14,907 nt of DNA, from positions 1 through 14,907 of the forward strand of contig CAYPNT010000075.1 in assembly GCA_964412235.1 (NCBI GenBank), read 5' to 3'. Below the pieces are notes generated by a model, which saw only the letters and a program-made list of their open reading frames with translations, was not told the origin of the DNA and did not search any database. Positions 7,580 through 13,859 of the stretch are shown here, one piece after another. Numbering within the stretch: position 1 is the first letter of the stretch; each line of letters begins with the position of its first letter. Origin of the DNA: JAYZQT01 sp964412235. Lineage in GTDB: Bacteria; Pseudomonadota; Alphaproteobacteria; MPNO01; UBA830. Made by a program: the position numbers and the translations under genes.

Positions 7580-8471
7580 TGCCTAGGCTCTCTCCACTTA
7601 CAGGTATTGCATCTTTAGTAGACTTATGAAGTAGAAGGTCAATTATACGAGCAAGGGTTTTCGGCAGATCATGGCGCTTCACGACCATATCTAACATTCC
7701 ATGGTCAAGAAGGTATTCGGCCCGCTGAAAAGCGTCGGGCAGTTTTTCTCTAATAGTTTCCTCTATCACCCTAGCGCCGGCGAAACCAATAACGGAACCC
7801 GGTTCAGCGATAGCTACATCTCCCAACATAGCAAACGAGGCAGACACACCGCCAGTTGTTGGGTCTGCCAGAACTACGATATAAGGCAAACCCGCCTCCC
7901 GCACCCCTTGCACCGCGATTGTTGTTCTGGGCATCTGCATCAAAGAAAGAATGCCTTCTTGCATTCTTGCTCCCCCAGACGATGTTATAACGACGAAGGG
8001 TAATGTATTGGATACCGCAAATTTGGCACCGGCCACCAAGCCATTACCAACAGAAACCCCCATTGAACCGCCCATAAACGAAAAATCAAATACTGCTACG
8101 ACCGCACTGGATCCAGAAATTAGCCCATGTGCAACAAAAATTGCGTCATGTCTTCCTGTCGTTGCCCTGCTTTCTTTTAACCTATCCGTGTACCGTTTTT
8201 TATCTCGAAATTTAAGGGGATCTACAACGCTACTCGGGAGCGGAATTTCTTCAAATTCACCGTTATCGAATACCATTTCCAATCGCCTTCGAGCTGGCAG
8301 ACGCATATGGTGGCCGCAATTATTACATACATTAAAATTATCAAAAAGGTCACGGTGAAAAAGCATCTGTTCGCAGCCCGCACACTGCAGCCAAAGATTT
8401 TCAGGTACGTCTGATTTTACACCAACAAGTTCTCGTATCTTTGGGCGAACGTAATTTTTTAACCAGTTCAT
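7551..8471 (-). CDS. accD: Acetyl-CoA carboxylase carboxyltransferase subunit beta
   Basis: Beta half of the carboxyltransferase that moves CO2 from biotin to acetyl-CoA, making malonyl-CoA for fatty-acid synthesis; it works with AccA, which is not in this window. 306 residues. The N-terminal zinc ribbon is intact: C30, C33, C49 and C52 (LQCAGC, then CNNC). The crotonase-like body shows MGGSMGVSVGNGL, TSSGGARMQEG (oxyanion-hole glycines) and DPTTGGVSASFA. The ATG at 8471 overlaps the trpA stop as ATGA, with no strong ribosome site, so translation is likely coupled. The trpFBA-accD-folC order is the common alphaproteobacterial arrangement. Confidence 0.97.
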   Translation of the reverse strand: MNWLKNYVRPKIRELVGVKSDVPENLWLQCAGCEQMLFHRDLFDNFNVCNNCGHHMRLPARRRLEMVFDNGEFEEIPLPSSVVDPLKFRDKKRYTDRLKESRATTGRHDAIFVAHGLISGSSAVVAVFDFSFMGGSMGVSVGNGLVAGAKFAVSNTLPFVVITSSGGARMQEGILSLMQMPRTTIAVQGVREAGLPYIVVLADPTTGGVSASFAMLGDVAIAEPGSVIGFAGARVIEETIREKLPDAFQRAEYLLDHGMLDMVVKRHDLPKTLARIIDLLLHKSTKDAIPVSGESLGSENVTKQTD

Positions 8472-9304
8472 TGGGCGTTTTGCTGCGGGATGTTTCGAAT
8501 TGCGCGACCTAATTGGGCCACAAAGTCAAGGGTCCGTGGTACAAGGTCGGGCGCCGCTTGACCATCACCGTTGATACGGGAGCTAATTTTTTCGACGATG
8601 GCGGTGCCCACCACGGCCGCGTCCGCCACCGCTGCTACTTCGGCAGCCTGCTTAGGTGTCCGAATACCGAACCCCACCGCTATTGGCAGATTCGTTTGTT
8701 TTCGGATTCGGGCAACGTTCTGAGCTATATCAACAGCAGTGGCTGAACTCGTTCCGGTTATTCCCCTAACGGAAACATAATAAACAAAACCCGCGGCATT
8801 CTCTACGAGAGTTGTTATACGCGAATCTGTTGAGGTAGGCGCTATTAAACGCACAATATCAATCCCAAACGAATGACAGAATACACTAAATTCTTTTTCT
8901 TCCTCAGGAGGAAGATCCACTATTATCAGCCCATCAACACCTGCTTCGGCTGCATCTTCAGCAAATTTACTCAGTCCATACGCATATATTGGATTGTAGT
9001 AACCCATTAATACTACTGGAGTAACCGTATTTTGACGGCGAAACTCTGCCACCATAGACAGTGTTTTAGACGTAGTGTGGCCAGCCGCCAACGCCCGCAC
9101 TGACGCGCGCTCAATTGACGGACCGTCAGCCATGGGATCTGTGAACGGCATACCTAATTCTATGATATCAGCACCATTAGATGGCAAACCTGCGAGAATT
9201 TCCGCAGACACTTTCTCATTCGGGTCCCCTGCCGTAATAAAGGTTACAAGGCCACTGCGACCCTCAGATCGTAGTGCCTTGAACCTATCAACTAACCGGC
9301 TCAA
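8468..9304 (-). CDS. trpA: Tryptophan synthase alpha subunit
   Basis: Cleaves indole-3-glycerol phosphate to indole and glyceraldehyde-3-phosphate in the alpha2beta2 tryptophan synthase. 278 residues. Catalytic Glu49 (IIELGMPF) and Asp60 (DPMADG) fall at exactly the textbook positions when translation starts at the TTG at 9304. This supports that rare start codon, as does the match of SRLVDRFKALRSEGR to family N-termini. The phosphate-binding loop near the end (VGFGIRTPKQA) and YYVSVRGITG are present. The start overlaps the trpB stop as TTGA, and the stop overlaps the accD start as ATGA, indicating tight co-translation. Confidence 0.97.
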   Translation of the reverse strand: MSRLVDRFKALRSEGRSGLVTFITAGDPNEKVSAEILAGLPSNGADIIELGMPFTDPMADGPSIERASVRALAAGHTTSKTLSMVAEFRRQNTVTPVVLMGYYNPIYAYGLSKFAEDAAEAGVDGLIIVDLPPEEEKEFSVFCHSFGIDIVRLIAPTSTDSRITTLVENAAGFVYYVSVRGITGTSSATAVDIAQNVARIRKQTNLPIAVGFGIRTPKQAAEVAAVADAAVVGTAIVEKISSRINGDGQAAPDLVPRTLDFVAQLGRAIRNIPQQNAQ

Positions 9305-10515
9305 ATTTTTACCCCAAGAGTGTCAGCCACGGAAAACACATCCTTATCACCCCGTCCACACATGTTCATAATCACCACTTGGTTGGAGGGTAAGTCCGGC
9401 GCAATTTTTAGGACGTGGGCAAGCGCGTGTGACGGCTCCAAGGCTGGAATTACGCCTTCGAGGCGGCTACAAAGTTGGAAGGCCGCTAGCGCCTCTGTAT
9501 CGGTAGCAGATACATACTCAACCCGTCCCGTATCACATAACCAAGAATGTTCAGGGCCAATTCCGGGATAATCAAGTCCCGCAGAAATAGAATGCGCCTC
9601 GATAATCTGCCCGTCGTCATCTTGGAGTAAATATGTACGATTTCCGTGCAAAACGCCCGTCTTCCCTGCTGCAAGTGATGCTGCGTGTTTGCCTGTCTCA
9701 ATGCCCTTCCCGGCAGCCTCCACGCCAATCATACGGACACCTTCTTCATCAAGGAAAGGGTAGAACAACCCCATAGCGTTCGAACCACCACCTATACAAG
9801 CAATGAGAATGTCCGGCAGCCTTCCTTCTTCTTGTAGGATCTGTTCCCGTGCCTCTTCACCGATTATTGACTGAAAATCACGCACCATAGCGGGATACGG
9901 ATGAGGGCCGGCAACGGTTCCAATTACGTAAAAAGTATCGTCAACGTGCGCTACCCAATCTCGCAAAGCGCCATTCATCGCATCTTTTAAAGTGGATGAG
10001 CCAGTTTTTACGGGTACAACCTCTGCACCAAGGAGTTTCATGCGAAAAACGTTAGGTGCTTGTCGTTCAATATCAAGCGCGCCCATGTAGACCACACACG
10101 GTATTCCAAACAAAGCACAAACCGTGGCCGTAGCTACCCCGTGTTGACCAGCACCAGTCTCTGCAATCACGCGCGTCTTACCCATACGGCGGGCAAGCAG
10201 CACCTGCCCAAGGGTATTGTTGATCTTGTGGGCCCCCGTATGATTTAACTCGTCCCTTTTAAAATAAATTTTTGCTCCGCCGCAGTGTTCCGAAATCCGA
10301 GATGCATAATAAAGTGGACTTGGCCGTCCCACATAATGTTTAAGTAGTGTTTTGAATTCTCGATCAAAGTCAGGATCTTTCTTTGCTACCTCGTATGCCT
10401 TCTCTACCTCGAAAAGAAGAGGCATCAACGTCTCCGCGACATATCGGCCTCCGTATTTGCCGAAATGTCCGGCTTCGTCTGGGCCACCGCGATAGGTATT
10501 AATGTTTTCTATCAT
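9301..10515 (-). CDS. trpB: Tryptophan synthase beta subunit
   Basis: PLP enzyme that condenses indole, channelled from TrpA, with serine to give tryptophan. 404 residues, normal for TrpB1. The PLP-binding lysine is K97 in LNHTGAHKINN. The catalytic glutamate is E119 in AETGAGQHG. The phosphate-cradling loop GGGSNAMG lies near residue 240, and the C-terminal MCGRGDKD is intact. The ATG at 10515 follows the trpF stop by 16 bases. Its upstream region is A/T-rich with only a weak ribosome site. It sits between trpF and trpA, the expected order. Confidence 0.98.
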   Translation of the reverse strand: MIENINTYRGGPDEAGHFGKYGGRYVAETLMPLLFEVEKAYEVAKKDPDFDREFKTLLKHYVGRPSPLYYASRISEHCGGAKIYFKRDELNHTGAHKINNTLGQVLLARRMGKTRVIAETGAGQHGVATATVCALFGIPCVVYMGALDIERQAPNVFRMKLLGAEVVPVKTGSSTLKDAMNGALRDWVAHVDDTFYVIGTVAGPHPYPAMVRDFQSIIGEEAREQILQEEGRLPDILIACIGGGSNAMGLFYPFLDEEGVRMIGVEAAGKGIETGKHAASLAAGKTGVLHGNRTYLLQDDDGQIIEAHSISAGLDYPGIGPEHSWLCDTGRVEYVSATDTEALAAFQLCSRLEGVIPALEPSHALAHVLKIAPDLPSNQVVIMNMCGRGDKDVFSVADTLGVKI

Positions 10516-10531
10516 AAGTCTATAAGTCTTT

Positions 10532-11188
10532 TTAACCTGCTTGGGCGCTTTGCACAGCTCTTAAAAATTCAGTTATCCGGACCCCATCCTTTATTCCGGG
10601 TGCACATTCGACCCCCGACGACACATCAACCGCAGGCGCAGCTGAAACACGAATCGCGGTACCCACGTTTTGTGAATTTAAGCCACCTGAGAGCATCCAG
10701 GGAATCTTCCAGTCACGTCCAGAAAGTATTTTCCAATCAAACGAAACGGCATTCCCTCCTGGAAGTGCGCCTAACATGTTAGGGGGTGTCTTAGCGTCGA
10801 AAAGTAACATATCCGCAACACTTGTATAGGATTCCCCGATTTTTAAATCTTCTGAATTTTCTACTTTTATAGCTTTAATTACGCGCTTACCTGTCCGTTT
10901 TCGAATTTCAGACACTCGTTCTGGGTCTTCTGCACCATGTAGTTGGATAAAAGAAATAGTGGGCATGGATTTAATAATATAGATCAACTCATCAGTCGGA
11001 TCGACAACAAGTGCAACCGCTTTGACGGTTTTAGGTACGTCAAGGAGCAACTGTGCCACGCGATCGGGTGTGACGTTTCGTGGTGATTTTGGGAAAAAAA
11101 CAAATCCAACGTATCTTGTTCCTTCCTTAATTGCCACGTCTAATGCCGCAGAATCAGATATACCACAGATCTTGACATCAACAGTCAT
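10532..11188 (-). CDS. trpF: Phosphoribosylanthranilate isomerase
   Basis: Isomerises N-(5'-phosphoribosyl)anthranilate to the carboxyphenylaminodeoxyribulose phosphate that TrpC uses. TIM barrel, 218 residues. The two catalytic residues are visible: general base C8 in VKICGI and general acid D131 in MLLFDAKT. Phosphate-binding features LHGAED and WMLSGGLNSQNV are present. The ATG at 11188 overlaps the pyrF stop as ATGA. trpC, the next enzyme in the pathway, is not here, so the tryptophan genes of this organism are split between loci. Confidence 0.96.
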   Translation of the reverse strand: MTVDVKICGISDSAALDVAIKEGTRYVGFVFFPKSPRNVTPDRVAQLLLDVPKTVKAVALVVDPTDELIYIIKSMPTISFIQLHGAEDPERVSEIRKRTGKRVIKAIKVENSEDLKIGESYTSVADMLLFDAKTPPNMLGALPGGNAVSFDWKILSGRDWKIPWMLSGGLNSQNVGTAIRVSAAPAVDVSSGVECAPGIKDGVRITEFLRAVQSAQAG

Positions 11189-11904
11189 GACGAAATATTC
11201 GAAATTTCAGAAACAATACGCCTTGTTGCCCCAACAGGGTCATCAGCTTGGGTGATTGCTCGCCCTATTACAAGATAATCAGCGCCACATTGCACTGCCC
11301 TTTGGGGTGTCATGAAACGTTTTTGATCATCGGAAGCAGCCCAATCGGGACGAACACCTGGCGATACAAGAAAAAATTCATCACCGAACTCCGCACGTAA
11401 TGAAATAACCTCATGTGGAGAACAAACAACACCATCAACCCTGCATTGCTTCGCCAACCGTGCGAGTCTCAGCACCTGATCTGAAATTGGTCCGCTTTGC
11501 CCGATTAGGGTAAGATCACGATCATCTAAGCTCGTGAGGACTGTTACAGCGAGTATCTTGGGACGCTCCCCTTTTGATTCTTTAGCAGCATTAATCGCGG
11601 CTTCTAACATTGGAGCACCACCAGATGCGTGGACCGTCACAAACTTACAGTGAAGGTCCGTGGCAGCGTGGATAGCGCCAGAAACAGTAGTCGGAATGTC
11701 GTGATACTTCAAATCGAGAAAAATTTTATGCCCAAGCGCCGCCACCTTGTTTACCCCCTCCGGGCCATTAGCGGTAAAAAATTCCTTGCCTAACTTTATT
11801 CCCCCGACTTCACCACCCAATAAGTCTGCCAAAAGCAATGCTTCAGTCAGACTTTGGGTGTCCAGCGCGCAATAGATTCTGTCGATTGGAGATAAATTTC
11901 TCAT
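11185..11904 (-). CDS. pyrF: Orotidine 5'-phosphate decarboxylase
   Basis: Last step of UMP synthesis: OMP to UMP plus CO2. TIM barrel, 239 residues. The charged catalytic network is complete: D15 (IYCALDTQ), K37 (GIKLGKEF), and the D64-K66-D69 triad in LDLKYHDIP. The phosphate-gripping PGVRP and VIGRAITQA motifs follow. The ATG at 11904 lies 14 bases after the stop of the reductase-like gene, and the stop overlaps trpF. In gammaproteobacteria pyrF follows lapA-lapB; here the order is lapA, reductase, pyrF. Confidence 0.97.
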   Translation of the reverse strand: MRNLSPIDRIYCALDTQSLTEALLLADLLGGEVGGIKLGKEFFTANGPEGVNKVAALGHKIFLDLKYHDIPTTVSGAIHAATDLHCKFVTVHASGGAPMLEAAINAAKESKGERPKILAVTVLTSLDDRDLTLIGQSGPISDQVLRLARLAKQCRVDGVVCSPHEVISLRAEFGDEFFLVSPGVRPDWAASDDQKRFMTPQRAVQCGADYLVIGRAITQADDPVGATRRIVSEISNISS

Positions 11905-11918
11905 TGTCTATTCATAAA

Positions 11919-12854
11919 TCATTTTCTCGTTCGGTCCCATACCAGTTCTGCGGCCGCAAGGTCTTCGATCGCGGAACCAACGGATTTAAAAAGCGTGCAT
12001 TCGGTTGGGTCTTGGCGCCCGACTACTGTCCCTCGGCAAATATCCGATAGTTCTCCTTCTAATGCTTCTGACGAAATCAGGCCCTCGTTTATTGGCTGGA
12101 TCAAATCACCTGCTTCAGAAAGAGCTCCCTCAAGTGTGTCTACGTATATCCGACAGCGTGTAATTGCAACATTATCCACTTCCCGCATATCGGGCCTGTA
12201 TCCACCTACAAGATCAAGATGTACACCGGGCGTCAGCCAATCCCCCTGGATCAGCGGGTAGACAGCCAAGGTTGCACAAGAAATTATATCAGCAATTTCA
12301 GTCGCAGATTGAAGGTTATCGGAGACCGCCGCCTCCACGCCGACATCGCGAAGCCGTTGAACAAATAACACTGCCTTCTCGCGGTCCCGACCCCAAACAA
12401 GAGTTTTCTTGATGGGTCGAATAGTTCGGTACACCCTCGCCAGTTCAAATGCTACCTGACCGGTTCCGACAATTAAATGGGTAGACGAATCCTCTCTTGC
12501 AAGGAATCGGCTCGCGAGTGCGGACGTGGCGGCCGTTCTCCGATTGGTTAGAATTCGCCCATCAAGCGCAGCGACTGGAACGCCGGTACCGCCATCAAAC
12601 AGCATAACAGCACCGTTAACGCTGGGAAGGCTTTTATCCCCGTTACTAGGAAAGACATTTACTATTTTCACTAGTACAGGACCGCCCGCCCGCCAGGCGG
12701 GCTTTATTAACATAGAACTATCGGTCCCACCTGGCAGGTTATAACGTTGCCGCATTGGGACCGTGCAGCCCTCTCTAAAAGAGTCATGTAACTTTTGAAT
12801 AAGAGAGGGATAGTCTAGAAGACATTCGACCTCGTCCGATGAAAAGGTTCTCAT
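11919..12854 (-). CDS. Ornithine cyclodeaminase / mu-crystallin family NAD(P)-dependent reductase
   Basis: 311 residues, the usual length for this family. The substrate-binding part contains K63 (VLVKIVNVFP), then a LDGRILTNRRTAATSA segment (97-111), a family hallmark. The Rossmann dinucleotide loop is VGTGQVA (129-135). True ornithine cyclodeaminases carry a catalytic aspartate in a GGDCPGKTE-like motif; the aligned stretch here is DLVGGYRPDMREVD, with Tyr at that place. This fits the ketimine (pyrroline/piperideine-2-carboxylate) reductase or alanine-dehydrogenase branch better (inference from motif memory). The ATG at 12854 has no evident ribosome site. It lies between lapA and pyrF, a slot held by lapB in many gammaproteobacteria. 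The reading frame is intact; a GC-rich hairpin lies within it at 12688-12702. Confidence 0.88.
   Translation of the reverse strand: MRTFSSDEVECLLDYPSLIQKLHDSFREGCTVPMRQRYNLPGGTDSSMLIKPAWRAGGPVLVKIVNVFPSNGDKSLPSVNGAVMLFDGGTGVPVAALDGRILTNRRTAATSALASRFLAREDSSTHLIVGTGQVAFELARVYRTIRPIKKTLVWGRDREKAVLFVQRLRDVGVEAAVSDNLQSATEIADIISCATLAVYPLIQGDWLTPGVHLDLVGGYRPDMREVDNVAITRCRIYVDTLEGALSEAGDLIQPINEGLISSEALEGELSDICRGTVVGRQDPTECTLFKSVGSAIEDLAAAELVWDRTRK
12688..12707 (+). terminator. GC-rich perfect palindrome followed by TTTATT, inside the reductase gene (antisense direction)
   Basis: GCCCGCC-A-GGCGGGC (arms of 7, centre at 12695), followed at once on the plus strand by TTTATT. Folded with a 3-base loop it gives six G-C pairs and a short U-rich tail, the form of an intrinsic terminator reading against the gene. 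On the sense (minus) strand the hairpin is preceded by A's and followed by more GC, so it should not stop the operon. It encodes part of KPAWRAGG, so coding constraint may also explain it. Confidence 0.3.
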
Positions 12855-12916
12855 GTATCTGTAGTTATCAAATTTCTCGAGCCAGTTTGTTTACTCGTAC
12901 TTATTGCAAGGGAAGT

Positions 12917-12931
12917 TGCACTTGGAGTGCA
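12917..12931. repeat. Inverted repeat TGCACT-TGG-AGTGCA between lapA and the reductase gene
   Basis: Perfect 6-base arms with a 3-base centre lie in the 100-base gap, 63 bases before the reductase ATG. There is no U-run after it on the minus strand, so it is not a typical terminator. It could be an operator controlling the downstream cluster or a small RNA hairpin. Confidence 0.35.
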
Positions 12932-12954
12932 CTAGGTTCCATTGTTCATTTAGT

Positions 12955-13227
12955 TCATTTCTTTTCTAGCTGATTTTCCAATTTTCTCAATCGTTGTTCA
13001 GCACGACGAGCACGCCGACGCCAGTCCACACCAGAAAGCCAACCAATCACCAATCCCAAAATGATGCCCGCTATCAATACCCCAAAAATACATACCGACA
13101 TCCACACTTCATATTTTCCAGAAAATGGCCAAAGTTTTATAGATAAAGGAACACGATTTTCTATCGCAAATATTCCGAACATAATGGCTAATGGCACAAA
13201 AATAAGGCACGTAATCACAAGCCGCAT
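12955..13227 (-). CDS. lapA: LapA-domain (DUF1049, YciS-like) inner-membrane protein
   Basis: A 90-residue membrane protein with two hydrophobic segments (about residues 3-22 and 42-65) joined by a short loop with the family IENRVPLSIKLWPFSG pattern. A strongly basic, probably coiled-coil tail follows (WRRRARRAEQRLRKLENQLEKK), expected to lie in the cytoplasm. In E. coli LapA works with LapB and FtsH in controlling LpxC and so lipopolysaccharide synthesis; that role is only inferred here, and no lapB is adjacent. The ATG at 13227 lies 78 bases after ihfB. GGGG sits about 12 bases upstream, next to a stem-loop that could limit access to the start. ihfB-lapA adjacency is conserved in proteobacteria. 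Confidence 0.88.
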   Translation of the reverse strand: MRLVITCLIFVPLAIMFGIFAIENRVPLSIKLWPFSGKYEVWMSVCIFGVLIAGIILGLVIGWLSGVDWRRRARRAEQRLRKLENQLEKK

Positions 13228-13243
13228 AATTTAGCTCTGCCCC

Positions 13244-13285
13244 GCGGGTTTGATCGCGTCAAAAGTTACCAGCAGATCAAACCGC
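13244..13285 (-). promoter_or_regulatory. Long inverted repeat in the ihfB-lapA gap
   Basis: GCGGGTTTGATC (13244-13255) and GATCAAACCGC (13275-13285) pair over 11 bases with one bulged G, with a 19-base loop. In the transcript the stem ends about 17 bases before the lapA start codon. No U-run follows, so it is not a standard terminator. It may be an RNA processing site, a translation control hairpin, or a protein site; GATCAAACCGCTA also resembles the IHF consensus WATCAANNNNTTR with two mismatches. Confidence 0.45.
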
Positions 13286-13305
13286 TAATCATAAACACCT
13301 TACAC

Positions 13306-13584
13306 CTAAGAGTTTAAACGTTCTCTGAGATCTTTCCCAGATTTAAAAAAAGGAACAAATTTCCGGGCAACTTGTACCGATTCTCCAGTTCTCGGATTGC
13401 GACCAGTGCGGGCATCGCGTGTCTTGACTGAAAACGCTCCAAAGCCACGAAGCTCTACTCTATCACCACGCGCAAGAGCCAACGATATTTCATCAAAAAT
13501 TGTAGACACAATACGCTCCACATCTCTCTGGTAGAGATGTGGATTGTTTTCAGACAATTTTAAGATCAGTTCCGATTTGGTCAT
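13306..13584 (-). CDS. ihfB: Integration host factor subunit beta
   Basis: DNA-bending protein of the HU/IHF family that pairs with IhfA (encoded elsewhere) and organises promoters, recombination sites and replication origins. 92 residues from the ATG at 13584: MTKSELILKLSENNPHLYQRD, the helical dimer body, RGFGAFSVKTRDARTGRNPRTG with the proline that intercalates in DNA, and the IHF-beta ending KFVPFFKSGKDLRERLNS. The frame stays open for 40 more codons upstream (to a TTG at 13704), but that part has no similarity to IHF. The rpsA-ihfB order is conserved in proteobacteria. The ribosome site is weak (G-rich run, with AAAGGA further up). Confidence 0.96.
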   Translation of the reverse strand: MTKSELILKLSENNPHLYQRDVERIVSTIFDEISLALARGDRVELRGFGAFSVKTRDARTGRNPRTGESVQVARKFVPFFKSGKDLRERLNS

Positions 13585-13729
13585 TACCCCGACCCCATAT
13601 CCTTTAAGCTTTTCGCAATACCGATTGCTTGGGCCCCCAATCACAGGTAACTCATTTTCCTGATCTCCAATTGAATAAGGAGCGCTCACTGGAGCTTTAT
13701 CCAAACAACAACAAAGGTGCCAGAGAGGT

Positions 13730-13758
13730 ATTATCCCGTCAAGTTAAAGTCCTTTTAA
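13730..13758 (-). promoter_or_regulatory. Candidate promoter for ihfB in the rpsA-ihfB gap
   Basis: On the minus strand TTAAAA (13758-13753) and GATAAT (13735-13730) are 17 bases apart, 4/6 and 5/6 matches to the sigma-70 consensus. A second -35-like TTGACG lies at 13742-13737 but lacks a good partner. A transcript from here would have a leader of about 140 bases before ihfB. The 275-base gap (13585-13859) also holds a tandem CGCGTGA pair (13803-13816); I see no clear intrinsic terminator after rpsA and no convincing small gene. Confidence 0.35.
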
Positions 13759-13859
13759 CACTATTTATACGCAAATATTTGTTTTGGCGCTGACGGTGAA
13801 ACCGCGTGACGCGTGATGTCACTGGTGTTTTTCCAATTGAAGCTACCACACCAACACAT

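Noticed and set aside
13585..13704. Forty-codon in-frame N-terminal extension of IHF-beta from a TTG
   Set aside because: It has no similarity to IHF, and the ATG at 13584 gives the standard 92-residue protein starting MTKSEL.
13705..13722. Sigma-54-like -24/-12 promoter (TGGCAC, then TTGTT) upstream of ihfB
   Set aside because: The -12 element has GT in place of the near-invariant GC, and nothing nearby suggests an enhancer-binding regulator; a sigma-70-type candidate overlaps the region.
13803..13816. Tandem CGCGTGA CGCGTGA near the end of rpsA
   Set aside because: Only two 7-base copies with no further units or paired arms; too little to call a functional site.
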